This document shows positions 36,531-45,655 of a DNA stretch of 64,000 nt, in pieces. A program made the translations under genes and the position numbers. The notes below the pieces were generated by a model. That model had not been told where the DNA came from and ran no database searches. It worked only from the letters and a program-made list of their open reading frames with translations. How positions within the stretch are numbered: the stretch's first letter is position 1; the number at the start of each line of letters is the position of its first letter. The stretch comes from Psychrobacter glaciei (lineage in GTDB: Bacteria > Pseudomonadota > Gammaproteobacteria > Pseudomonadales > Moraxellaceae): positions 1-64,000 of the forward strand of contig NZ_BMZR01000005.1 in the NCBI RefSeq assembly GCF_014652895.1. The letters are read 5' to 3'.

Positions 36531-37818
36531 GGAATTTCAAACTATAACAGGACTAGGTAATTGCCCTTCAGACTGGCTAGTAAAAACTGCTGATGAATTA
36601 ACAAGTAAAATAACAAAAGGTACTACACCGCCAAAAACTGAAATTGTTAGTGATTCTAAGATACCTTTTTTGAGGGTAAATAATCTAGGTTTTAATGGCG
36701 AATTAGATACCTCGTCAGATATGATCTTCGTAACTCAAGAAGCACATAATGGCTCCCTAGCTCGATCAATTGCTTACCCTGGCGATATTCTTATGAATAT
36801 CGTAGGTCCTCCGCTTGGTAAAATTGCGATGTTAGGTCGAGATTTTGATGAATACAATATGAACCAAGCTATAGTTATTTATAGAACCGTATCGTCGAAA
36901 GTTAATAAAGATTATTTCTTAAATTTTCTAAGTAGTGAGTTAGCCCAACAGTGGTTGCAATCTAGATCTAAAAAGACATCTGGGCAACAGAATCTAACTA
37001 TACAGCTTTGCAAAGAATTACCTGTGCCAACGCCACCTCTCCCAGAACAACAAAAAATCGCTAAAATTCTATCTACTTGGGATAAGGCGATTAGTACCAC
37101 TGAGCGTTTGATTGAGAATAGTAACCAGCAGAAAAAAGCCTTGATGCATCAATTGCTGACGGGTAAAAAGCGTCTGCTTGATGAGTCGGGGAAAAGGTTT
37201 GAGGGTGAGTGGAAAGAGAGGAAGCTGAGCAACTTAGGTTCAACGTTTAATGGCCTAACAGGAAAAACCAAAGTAGACTTCGGTTCTGGCAAGAAATACA
37301 TCCCTTACATGAATATTTTCAAAAATACTTTCATAGATACGGATAATCTCGATTATGTAAATATTGATGTCGATGAGAAGCAGAATACAGTACAGTTTGG
37401 AGATGTTTTTTTCACAACGTCGTCAGAAACCCCTGAAGAGGTCGGTATGTCATCTGTTTTGCTGAAGAAAACTAAAGAACCAATATATTTAAACTCTTTC
37501 TGCTTCGGCTTTAGACTTTTCGAAATCGATAAGATTGCTCCAGCTTTTATTGGTTATATTTTGAGAAGTAGCCATGTTCGGAGAAAAATTGCAATTCTAG
37601 CTCAAGGTGCTACACGTTATAACTTATCAAAAGTTCAACTATTGAAAATATCTATAGCTTTACCTTCTTTAGAGGAACAACAGAAAATCGCTACCGTATT
37701 AACCAATGCCGATAAAGAAATTGAGTTATTTGAGCAGCAATTGGCTGATTTGCAGCAAGAGAAAAAGGCGCTGATGCAGGTGTTGTTGACGGGTAAGAAA
37801 AGGGTAACAGTAATTTAA
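36520..37818 (+). CDS. hsdS: Type I restriction-modification specificity subunit HsdS
   Basis: A 432-residue two-TRD specificity subunit. Each target-recognition domain is followed by a matching conserved helix segment: LPEQQKIAKILSTWDKAI then ALMHQLLTGKKRL (about 170-225), and LEEQQKIATVLTNADKEI then ALMQVLLTGKKRV (near the end). TRD1 and TRD2 read half-sites of a bipartite target; the target cannot be predicted. Overlap with hsdM and AAGGAG before the ATG point to translational coupling. AT-rich relative to hsdM, as is common for exchanged TRDs. Confidence 0.95.
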   Translation: MVPKEFQTITGLGNCPSDWLVKTADELTSKITKGTTPPKTEIVSDSKIPFLRVNNLGFNGELDTSSDMIFVTQEAHNGSLARSIAYPGDILMNIVGPPLGKIAMLGRDFDEYNMNQAIVIYRTVSSKVNKDYFLNFLSSELAQQWLQSRSKKTSGQQNLTIQLCKELPVPTPPLPEQQKIAKILSTWDKAISTTERLIENSNQQKKALMHQLLTGKKRLLDESGKRFEGEWKERKLSNLGSTFNGLTGKTKVDFGSGKKYIPYMNIFKNTFIDTDNLDYVNIDVDEKQNTVQFGDVFFTTSSETPEEVGMSSVLLKKTKEPIYLNSFCFGFRLFEIDKIAPAFIGYILRSSHVRRKIAILAQGATRYNLSKVQLLKISIALPSLEEQQKIATVLTNADKEIELFEQQLADLQQEKKALMQVLLTGKKRVTVI

Positions 37819-37839
37819 TTTAGATATAAGGCCAAGCTA

Positions 37840-39315
37840 ATGGAAGTCAAAAAATTAACGTTACACAATGTTGGACGTTTCGATAAGTTAAGTGTTTTAT
37901 TGGCACCACTAGGTAATTCAGAGAACAATGTTACAGTTTTTGTCGGTAACAACGGCTCCGGTAAAACTTCTATTTTAAAGTCATTAGCTACTTCATTGAG
38001 CTGGTTAGTCGCTCGAATTGAAACTGAAAAAGGAAATGGAACCTCAATACCTGAGTTTGTCATCAAAAATGGGAAAACATCAGCAGCCATTGATATAGAT
38101 GTTTATCATTGTTCTGGAAGTTCATTTGATCCTGACCTTGAAGGATATTCAGATGATGATAACTACTTTCCTTGGACAACAGCTAGAGCTAAGAAAGGAC
38201 GTAAAGGAGAATTTAAGAGCGATTATTGGGGTGCTACCGCGTTAGCAAATCAATATAGAACTCAACTGACGAAAAATGACAAGGCTTCCCTACCATTGAT
38301 AGCCTTTTACTCAGTTGAACGAGTAGTAATCGATATCCCTTTAAAAATTAAATATAAACACACATCTTTACAACTAGATGGCTACGACAAATCACTGAGC
38401 AAAGGTGTAGATTTCCGTAGATTCTTTGAGTGGTTTAGAGAACGAGAAGATATAGAAAATGAGATGGAAAAGAGAAGACTTGAAGAATTAGTTAGTGTTG
38501 AATATAACGAATTTTCAGAGGTAGATAATTTAGTCAGTAAGTATGAAGGTAAAATCGATGATCTAGATAAAAGTGATTTAAAGGCATTGATGGAAAAGTT
38601 AGGGGAGATGAGAAAAGAAAGATATCTCATTAAAAAGCCAGAAGATAAATTTCAAGACACACAATTAAATGCAGTAAGAACTGCTATAACTACTTTTATG
38701 CCAGAGCTTACCAATATACGAGTACAAAGAAAACCAAAATTACATATGGCTGTAGATAAAAATGGTAAATCCCTAGACGTACTGCAATTATCTCAAGGTG
38801 AGAAGTCACTAATGGCTTTAGTTGGCGATATTGCAAGACGATTAGCTATGATGAACCCTTCTTTAGAAAACCCTCTAAAAGGTGATGGGATTATTCTTAT
38901 AGATGAAGTTGATATGCATTTACATCCTCAGTGGCAAAGAAGTTTATTAAAACAATTAATAGTGACATTCCCACAATGTCAATTTGTTGTAACGACTCAT
39001 TCGCCGCTTGTAATTAGTGATTGTAAGAATATATTAACGTATTTAGTTGACGATAATGAGATAAAACAACTTCCTTCTTTATATGGGGAGGATGCAAATA
39101 CAGTTCTTTTAAGAATTATGGATACAGGTATCCGTAATAACGAAGTTAACGAAAAGCTCAAAGATATATGGAATATGATTGATGACTCTGATATCAATTC
39201 AGCTAAAAAGCTTTTAGAAAATTTAGAAGGAGAGATTTCTGCTAGTAATGTAGAACTGGCGAAAGCAAAGTTGTTGATATTTAAGAAGGAGCTACAACTT
39301 GCGAAAAATAATTAA
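37840..39315 (+). CDS. ptuA: Septu-like ATPase PtuA (COG3950-type AAA)
   Basis: A 491-residue ABC/SMC-type ATPase. Walker A is VGNNGSGKTS near residue 45, the signature is LSQGEKSLMAL, Walker B is GIILIDEVDMHLHP and the H-loop is TTHSP. Charged coiled coil lies between (about residues 205-265). The next gene overlaps it and encodes a small HNH protein, the pairing that defines Septu (PtuA-PtuB), an antiphage system in which the ATPase senses infection and the nuclease cuts DNA. The start lies 21 bases after hsdS. The insertion between hsdS and hsdR and its AT-rich codons suggest a separate origin. Confidence 0.82.
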   Translation: MEVKKLTLHNVGRFDKLSVLLAPLGNSENNVTVFVGNNGSGKTSILKSLATSLSWLVARIETEKGNGTSIPEFVIKNGKTSAAIDIDVYHCSGSSFDPDLEGYSDDDNYFPWTTARAKKGRKGEFKSDYWGATALANQYRTQLTKNDKASLPLIAFYSVERVVIDIPLKIKYKHTSLQLDGYDKSLSKGVDFRRFFEWFREREDIENEMEKRRLEELVSVEYNEFSEVDNLVSKYEGKIDDLDKSDLKALMEKLGEMRKERYLIKKPEDKFQDTQLNAVRTAITTFMPELTNIRVQRKPKLHMAVDKNGKSLDVLQLSQGEKSLMALVGDIARRLAMMNPSLENPLKGDGIILIDEVDMHLHPQWQRSLLKQLIVTFPQCQFVVTTHSPLVISDCKNILTYLVDDNEIKQLPSLYGEDANTVLLRIMDTGIRNNEVNEKLKDIWNMIDDSDINSAKKLLENLEGEISASNVELAKAKLLIFKKELQLAKNN

Positions 39316-39907
39316 ACGATTAGGATATGAGCCAAGTAGTTTGACTGATTGGAAAACGAGGAATCCTAATGGTAATTACAAACAGCTAAACAGTTTTGTA
39401 AAAAAAGAAATTCGATTGGAGTGTGCTAAAGAGCAATTTTATTTGTGTTCATATTGCTGCAGGTCAGTCTCAGGAACTAGTATTGACTGTATGAATGAAC
39501 ATGTGACTGCAAGATCGATAGATCAAACCAGGGAACTCGATTTTTCGAATATAGTTACAAGTTGTATAGAAGAACACCAATGTGACAATGCTCATGGTAA
39601 TCAGCCACTACCTCTTACACCTTTTGATTCTGAATGTGAGACAGATATTGTCTTCAAATTAAGTGGTGAAGCCAAAGCATGCACTCCTAATGCCACAGAG
39701 ACTATAAAAGTTTTAAACTTAAATAAAGCAGCATTAGTTGAAGAAAGAAGAGAAATCGTCACAACAATACTATTAGATGGTAACTCTGCTATTGATGATA
39801 GAGACCTAATACAAAATATGATTCTTGAACTCGATAAAGTAAAACAAGGAAAACTACAGCCATTTTCTCCAGTTATCGTAAACGTTTTGCGCCAATGGAT
39901 AGCTTAA
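39299..39907 (+). CDS. ptuB: Septu-like HNH nuclease PtuB (TIGR02646-like)
   Basis: A 202-residue protein with an HNH/treble-clef pattern: CSYCC near residue 51, NEH with the catalytic His about 18 residues on, then DFSNIVTSC and CDNAHGNQ. This order fits the TIGR02646/PtuB family, the nuclease partner of PtuA in Septu and in some retrons. No reverse transcriptase is nearby, so it is not a retron here. It starts with TTG inside ptuA (17-base overlap) with AAGGAG upstream, and its end overlaps hsdR. Both overlaps point to coupled expression with the restriction genes. Confidence 0.8.
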   Translation: MRKIIKRLGYEPSSLTDWKTRNPNGNYKQLNSFVKKEIRLECAKEQFYLCSYCCRSVSGTSIDCMNEHVTARSIDQTRELDFSNIVTSCIEEHQCDNAHGNQPLPLTPFDSECETDIVFKLSGEAKACTPNATETIKVLNLNKAALVEERREIVTTILLDGNSAIDDRDLIQNMILELDKVKQGKLQPFSPVIVNVLRQWIA

Positions 39908-42900
39908 TGTCTAAAAATAGTATCAACTTCGCCGAAGAATTTAGCTCAAAGATTCCAGCCTTAACCTTGCTGACAACATTAGGCTATGAGTTTATTCCAC
40001 CCAGCCAATGCAACGCCATGCGTAGCAGTAAGCTGCTAGTTGATCAGGCGAATGCTAACAAAGCCACTAATCAAGTGGTGCTATTGCCTATCATGCGTGC
40101 ATTTTTAGCCGAGCAAACTTTTACGTTTGAAGGTCAGGCGCATCCTTTATCAGACAGCGCTATTGATAAAATCATGCACGAGCTAAACCCTGCTATGAAC
40201 TTAGGGTTGCAGGCAGCAAACGAGGCGCTATATAACGCTATGCTTTATGGCGTGACCGTGACTGAGTTTATCGACGGTAAAAAAACCTCGCAAACCATAA
40301 GTTTGATCGATTGGAATAACATCGATAATAATAGCTTTCACCTTACTGAAGAGCTGGTAGTACTTAATAGTGAAGGTACGAGTAGTCGTAGACCTGATAT
40401 CGTTTGCTTTGTGAATGGTCTACCGCTGGCAGTCATCGAAGCCAAACGTCCTGATTCGAGTAGAGAGTGGCAATCGACCAACGCCCAGGCGGTGTCCCAG
40501 CATATTCGCAATCAACATCAAAAAGAAATACCGCATCTATTTGCCTATAGCCAGTTATTACTAGCGGTTAATGGTAATGACGGTCTGTATGCTACCTGCG
40601 GTACGCCTGAGAAGTTTTGGGCAAAATGGGTTGAAGAAGAAATCTCTGAGCCTGAGTTTGCCCGTATAAAAAACCAAGCACTCAGTCCTAAGCAAATTGA
40701 GAATTTGTTTGGTGATCGTCCTACCTCTATCAAAGAGGAATATCAGTCATTGATTGCTGGCGGTGATCTAGCCGTCACCGACCAAGACCGCTTAATCATC
40801 AGCCTTTTGCAGCCACAGCGTCTGCTTGAAATGACACGCATGTTTACCTTGTTTGATAAAAAGGTGGGCAAAATTGTTGCCCGTTATCAGCAAGTCTTTG
40901 GTATCAAAGCCTTGATTGAACGTATCAGTACCTTTGACGAAAATGGAAGTCGTGAGGGCGGTGTCATTTGGCATACCACAGGTAGTGGTAAGTCCTTTAC
41001 GATGGTGTTTTTCTCTAAGGCGCTTATTTGGTTAGAGGAGCTCGCCAAGTGCCGCGTCATTGTTGTCACTGACCGTGTCGATCTAGAAACTCAGCTTAGT
41101 CAAACCTTTGCTTCTGGTGGCGTATTATCCGATCGCGATAAATCCGATGCCATGGCAACCTCTGGTCGCCGTCTAGCGCAGCAAATCGGGCATGGTAATG
41201 AACGCGTTATTTTCTCCATTATTAATAAGTTTGGTTCAGCCGTTAAGTATGATGAATGCTACAACGACAGCCCAAACATCATCGTCATGGTCGATGAAGG
41301 TCACCGTAGCCAAAACGGTGAGAATAATATCCGTATGGCGCAAGCCTTGCCGAACGCTGCCTTTATTGCCTTTACGGGTACGCCATTACTAAAAGATGAT
41401 AAGACTGAAAACAAATTCGGTAGCATCATTCACTCTTATACCATGCAGCAAGCGGTTAAAGATAAAACCGTCACGCCACTCTTATATGAAGAGCGTATCC
41501 CTGAATTGAATACCAATGACCAAGCCATTGATGCTTGGTTTGACCGTATCACCCAAAAGCTTACTGATGATCAAAAAACTGACCTCAAACGTAAGTTCTC
41601 ACAAAAAGGTCAAATCTATCAGGTTGAAGGTCGTATTGAGCTAATTGCTCATGATATCTCTGATCACTTTCAAAATTTTAAACAGCAGCATCTAAAAGGC
41701 CAGTTGGCTTGTGATTCTAAAGCCTCAGCTATCCGTTATAAAATGGCGTTAGACAAGATTGGCAAAGTGACCTCAGTGGTTGCCATGTCGCCACCTGATA
41801 CCCGTGAAGGGCATGACACTGTCGATGGCGAATCAAAAGACATCGTCCAGAATTGGTGGCAAGCCAATGTCGCCAAAGAGTATGGCGGTGACGAAAAGGC
41901 TTATACCAAAGCCATCATAGAAGCCTTTAGTCAAGATGATGGTCCTGACATTATGATCGTGGTCGATAAGCTACTAACGGGCTTTGATGAGCCAAAGAAT
42001 ACCGTACTGTATATAGATAAGCCTTTAAAGCAGCATAACCTGATTCAGGCGATTGCACGGGTAAACCGCTTGCATGAGAAGAAACGCTTTGGTTATCTGA
42101 TTGATTATCGTGGCATCTTAAAAGAGCTGGATGTCACCATTGAGAAATACCAAGACTTAGCCGAGCGTACGCAAGGTGGCTTTGATATCGAAGACCTCAA
42201 AGGTCTGTATAACGCGATGGATACTGAGTATAAGCAGCTACCAAGACTGCATAGCGATCTATGGGCTATCTTCTCATCAGTGAAGAATAAACAAGATGGG
42301 CAAGCGTTGAGGCAAGTACTTGCGCCAAAAATGCAGGAAATCGATGGCAAGGTAGTCGATACCAAGCTCAAAGAACGTGATGACTTCTATGCGGCTTTGA
42401 CCGAGTTTTCTAACGCCATGAAAATTGCCTTGCAATCAGCGTCTTTCTTTGAAGATAAATCGTTTGATAGCAAGCGTGATCGCTACAAAGCCGATCTAAA
42501 AGCCTTTATTAATCTACGTAAGCAAGTGCGTGAAGATGCTGATGAGACCATCGATTACGATGAATACGAAGCAGATATTCGTAGCTTACTAGATAAGCAT
42601 ATTGCAGGGCTTGAGGTGAAAGAAGCAAAGGGCGTTTACCTAGTCGATAACTTAGGTAAGGATGTTAAGCCTGAAGAATTAAGCGATGATGAAGCGCGCA
42701 ACCAAACGGATAAAATCACTGGTCGTGTTACTAAGATGATTGAGCAAGATTTGGCTGATGATCCTTATGCCCAAGAGTATTTTTCTAAATTGCTCAAGCA
42801 AGCGATTGCGGATGCCAAGGCAATGTTCGATGCACCCGTGAAGCAGTACATGATGTTTGCTGACTTTGAGCAAGCCGTCAAAGACCGTGATGTCGCTGAT

Positions 42901-43224
42901 GTGCCCAATGAGTTTATCGATGATAGTGGTAAATTGAACAAACATGCTCAGGCGTATTTTGGTTTGTTTAAGCATTTATTTGACACCGACTTCTTAGCAG
43001 ACAAAGAGCTAGATAACGATAAGCTAGTCGCTTACGCCTTTGAGATTGATAAGATCGTTAAGACAGCAGTAGCTGAGTATTCTATCAATCCAGCAGAAAT
43101 TGAAAATGCTATTAGTGTCAAATTGCTACCGATGTTATTTATGGATTTGGGTATCGATAAAGCGCAACAGCTCATTGAGGAAGTACTAAAGATTACCCGT
43201 CTTGGACTTTCAAGAGACAAGTAG
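39895..43224 (+). CDS. hsdR: Type I restriction enzyme motor/endonuclease subunit HsdR
   Basis: A 1109-residue protein. The N-terminal PD-(D/E)xK nuclease domain has RRPDIVCFVNGLPLAVIEAKRP split between D and EAK near residue 180; the SF2 translocase follows with Walker A HTTGSGKSF, DEGH box (VMVDEGHRSQ) and FTGTPL, then motif VI ARVNRLHEKK. The C-terminus is helical and contacts HsdM. The ATG at 39895 lies inside ptuB; a second ATG 12 bases later is an alternative. Intact, so the system is likely active. Confidence 0.96.
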   Translation: MDSLMSKNSINFAEEFSSKIPALTLLTTLGYEFIPPSQCNAMRSSKLLVDQANANKATNQVVLLPIMRAFLAEQTFTFEGQAHPLSDSAIDKIMHELNPAMNLGLQAANEALYNAMLYGVTVTEFIDGKKTSQTISLIDWNNIDNNSFHLTEELVVLNSEGTSSRRPDIVCFVNGLPLAVIEAKRPDSSREWQSTNAQAVSQHIRNQHQKEIPHLFAYSQLLLAVNGNDGLYATCGTPEKFWAKWVEEEISEPEFARIKNQALSPKQIENLFGDRPTSIKEEYQSLIAGGDLAVTDQDRLIISLLQPQRLLEMTRMFTLFDKKVGKIVARYQQVFGIKALIERISTFDENGSREGGVIWHTTGSGKSFTMVFFSKALIWLEELAKCRVIVVTDRVDLETQLSQTFASGGVLSDRDKSDAMATSGRRLAQQIGHGNERVIFSIINKFGSAVKYDECYNDSPNIIVMVDEGHRSQNGENNIRMAQALPNAAFIAFTGTPLLKDDKTENKFGSIIHSYTMQQAVKDKTVTPLLYEERIPELNTNDQAIDAWFDRITQKLTDDQKTDLKRKFSQKGQIYQVEGRIELIAHDISDHFQNFKQQHLKGQLACDSKASAIRYKMALDKIGKVTSVVAMSPPDTREGHDTVDGESKDIVQNWWQANVAKEYGGDEKAYTKAIIEAFSQDDGPDIMIVVDKLLTGFDEPKNTVLYIDKPLKQHNLIQAIARVNRLHEKKRFGYLIDYRGILKELDVTIEKYQDLAERTQGGFDIEDLKGLYNAMDTEYKQLPRLHSDLWAIFSSVKNKQDGQALRQVLAPKMQEIDGKVVDTKLKERDDFYAALTEFSNAMKIALQSASFFEDKSFDSKRDRYKADLKAFINLRKQVREDADETIDYDEYEADIRSLLDKHIAGLEVKEAKGVYLVDNLGKDVKPEELSDDEARNQTDKITGRVTKMIEQDLADDPYAQEYFSKLLKQAIADAKAMFDAPVKQYMMFADFEQAVKDRDVADVPNEFIDDSGKLNKHAQAYFGLFKHLFDTDFLADKELDNDKLVAYAFEIDKIVKTAVAEYSINPAEIENAISVKLLPMLFMDLGIDKAQQLIEEVLKITRLGLSRDK

Positions 43225-43252
43225 CATAAGAGTAGCAAGAGGGTAGTAGGCA

Positions 43253-44077
43253 ATGACTGAGAATGGTGTGTTTTATTATGGTCAAGATAAAATTGACTAT
43301 GAAGTTGTGCGTAAAGAAGTAACTTATAAAGAAAAGATAAACCAGCCTGAAAGCGACAAGCTGATTGCTAAAAAGACCAAGCCTCGAAAAGTGATCATTA
43401 AAGTACATCCTGATCAGCGTGTGGTTGCTACCGCTCCTGTCGATGCTACCGATGAGATGATTTATGAGGCCATGATGAAGCGTGCGCGCTGGATATGGCA
43501 AAGCCTACAGGACTTTGCCAAGCAACAAGATCATGTATTGCCCAAGCGTTATGTCAGCGGCGAAACCCAGTTTTATCTAGGCCGTCGTTACGTGTTAAAA
43601 GTGATAACCAATGCAGAAGCTGCTGATGTAATATATAACACTGTGAAGCTTAGTCGCGGTAAGCTGAAGATAGAACTGTCTCAAAGTGATTCTAAACTAA
43701 ATATTGAAGAACGAACTGCTATCGTAAAAAGCCTAATTGATCATTGGTACAAAAATAAATTCAGGTCGATCTCCAGAGAGAGGCTTGAAGCCTTGATACA
43801 TAAGGCCTCATGGGTAAAAAATAGTCCTTCATTGAGACTAATGTTAATGAAAAAACAATGGGGTAGCTGCTCTACTAAAGGCAATCTAATACTTAATCCG
43901 CATTTGGTAAAAGCACCAAAGGAGTGCATTGACTACGTGATACTACATGAGCTCTGCCATATCGCTGAGCATAATCATAGCGAAAAATTTTGGCGGCTAC
44001 TAACGCAAGTAATGCCGAACTGGAAAGAGGTGAAAGCTAGGCTTGATGGGATGGCTGAGCTTTATTTGAATGAGTGA
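43253..44077 (+). CDS. YgjP-like metallopeptidase (DUF45/M48-type)
   Basis: A 274-residue protein. The C-terminal half carries the zinc motif HELCHIAEHNHSEKFW with HExxH and the following Trp, preceded by KKQWGSCSTKGNLILNPHL, the typical layout of the YgjP/DUF45 family. Such genes are often found directly after hsdR in type I systems; the role there is unknown. It starts 29 bases after hsdR. A decayed second copy of the same segment is at 48651-48725. Confidence 0.87.
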   Translation: MTENGVFYYGQDKIDYEVVRKEVTYKEKINQPESDKLIAKKTKPRKVIIKVHPDQRVVATAPVDATDEMIYEAMMKRARWIWQSLQDFAKQQDHVLPKRYVSGETQFYLGRRYVLKVITNAEAADVIYNTVKLSRGKLKIELSQSDSKLNIEERTAIVKSLIDHWYKNKFRSISRERLEALIHKASWVKNSPSLRLMLMKKQWGSCSTKGNLILNPHLVKAPKECIDYVILHELCHIAEHNHSEKFWRLLTQVMPNWKEVKARLDGMAELYLNE

Positions 44078-44220
44078 CTAAAGAAAGATTGTATCTTGGC
44101 AAGAACTTTATAATATAAATTACGCGGAGACAGTATGCTCGACATTGTAAAATAGTTTTAATCCAATTAGTTCGGTATTCGGTTCTTTTAAAGTAGTAAT
44201 TAATAATTGGGGAAAGAGTT

Positions 44221-44652
44221 ATGGAACTTGTAGCAAATATTTGGCCAATCGTAGATCAAATGACTGGTATCGTTCAGCGTTTTTTATTTAGAGCATATGC
44301 TTTAGAAGCCACTGATCAGGAAATAAGTACGGTTCTGACAATACTTGCTCGTTCTGATTATCGAATAGCCCAAGTAGCAAAGATCCCTGATAATTACAAG
44401 CTTAGCTCTGAGCATGGGACGATGTCTGGGGCTGTGGAAGTAGCTATGTTCAATCAATATATGCACAGCATTTTAGAGGACACGTTAATAGCGGCTGAAA
44501 AATCCTTTGCTGATATGAACAATTATGGAATAGGCGTAGATGGTCCACTAATTCCTAAAACTTTAACATTCCCAGCAGAGCCCTATTTGGTGACAACCTA
44601 CTTGTTAGAGTCACCTAGTGGTGAGCTGACACCGCATATAAAAGCAGGTTAG
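44221..44652 (+). CDS. Unknown protein, 143 residues
   Basis: A small soluble protein, largely helical in its first two thirds (IVQRFLFRAYALEATDQEIS) and with a Pro-rich, likely extended C-terminal third. No recognised motif, signal peptide or membrane segment. GGGGAAAG lies before the ATG. It stands between the metallopeptidase and the HipA-like gene with over 140 bases on each side, so it may be its own transcription unit. A hairpin (CCGTCTACT at 44691 with AGTAGATGG at 44716) follows it without a clear T tract. Confidence 0.6.
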   Translation: MELVANIWPIVDQMTGIVQRFLFRAYALEATDQEISTVLTILARSDYRIAQVAKIPDNYKLSSEHGTMSGAVEVAMFNQYMHSILEDTLIAAEKSFADMNNYGIGVDGPLIPKTLTFPAEPYLVTTYLLESPSGELTPHIKAG

Positions 44653-44794
44653 CTGAGCTAAAGCATTACGAATTAGTTGAAAATTGAACACCGTCTACTA
44701 TTCATGTTTTTGAACAGTAGATGGTTGAAGAGTCTGTTACTACAAGCGAGTAAAACTAACTTTCAGGATAACAGCTTAATAGGCATAACTTAAT

Positions 44795-45655
44795 ATGAAC
44801 AATATTGTTATTAAAACGATTCAGCCTTTCGATATACTGAGAGTGGATACCGCCGAAAAAAACGATATCGTAAGCGATGTCTTCACAGGTAATGTGCTTT
44901 ATAAGGGTGAGGATATACCTGTCTACTTTAAAGCTTATGCCTACGATCATCCACATGTCGGCAAGGGTGATAGAGGTCTACTTAATGAAATTATCGGTTA
45001 TCTAATATGTGACCTATACAAAGTACCACAGCCTGAGCAAGCGTTCTTAGTGTTAATGCCAAAAGAGAGTCTTACGCATTTATGGAGTGACCTTAGTGAT
45101 CGTATTAAAAAAAGCTACGAGACTTATGACGTTATTCCTATGTTCGCTACACAGCGTATATATGCCAAGGCGTTATCGCTTAGATATAATCACAGTAGAC
45201 AGGCTGTAGAAAGTGAACTAAGAAAATGGCCACACTTCAAACAAGCATTAATCTGTGATGAAATTATGGCAAATACAGATCGGCTACCTCGCAATATCCT
45301 AACAGCTAATTCGAAAGATTTTTGGTTAATTGACAACGGTAAACTTGCTATAGAGGACGGCACTAACTGGCAGTCAACAGGACTTATTGAGCATAATAAC
45401 TATAGTAATTATCTGGCTGACTTAGTGATTAAAGATATACAGGCTGATAGTAAAAAAGGCAATCTCATTATACAAACAGCGCTAGAAAATTTTAAAGCTT
45501 TCAGGCAGATTATAGCTGAATGTGAGTTTTGGATAGATGCATTCATCAGTAGTCAAGATCGAGAGATATGGCAGAAGTTCTTAGCTTTTCTGCACAGTAG
45601 AGACGATAATATTACTCACATTTTGAGTGAGCGTTATGGGATGCTGTCATTATGA
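44795..45655 (+). CDS. HipA-like kinase domain protein
   Basis: A 286-residue protein with the features of the HipA-like kinase family: an N-terminal VYFKAYAY with the nucleotide Lys, LLNEIIGYLICDLYKVPQPE, the catalytic loop MANTDRLPRNIL near residue 165 and the metal-binding LIDNGKL shortly after. It lacks the HipA N-terminal lobe (couple_hipA) and the HipB antitoxin. Full HipA phosphorylates GltX; this short type is often paired with a DUF3037 gene. It overlaps the next gene by four bases (ATGA). Confidence 0.78.
   Translation: MNNIVIKTIQPFDILRVDTAEKNDIVSDVFTGNVLYKGEDIPVYFKAYAYDHPHVGKGDRGLLNEIIGYLICDLYKVPQPEQAFLVLMPKESLTHLWSDLSDRIKKSYETYDVIPMFATQRIYAKALSLRYNHSRQAVESELRKWPHFKQALICDEIMANTDRLPRNILTANSKDFWLIDNGKLAIEDGTNWQSTGLIEHNNYSNYLADLVIKDIQADSKKGNLIIQTALENFKAFRQIIAECEFWIDAFISSQDREIWQKFLAFLHSRDDNITHILSERYGMLSL

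Noticed and set aside
39299..39907. Retron interpretation of the ATPase/HNH pair
   Set aside because: PtuAB-like pairs occur in some retrons, but no reverse transcriptase or msr/msd-like region is found between hsdS and hsdR.
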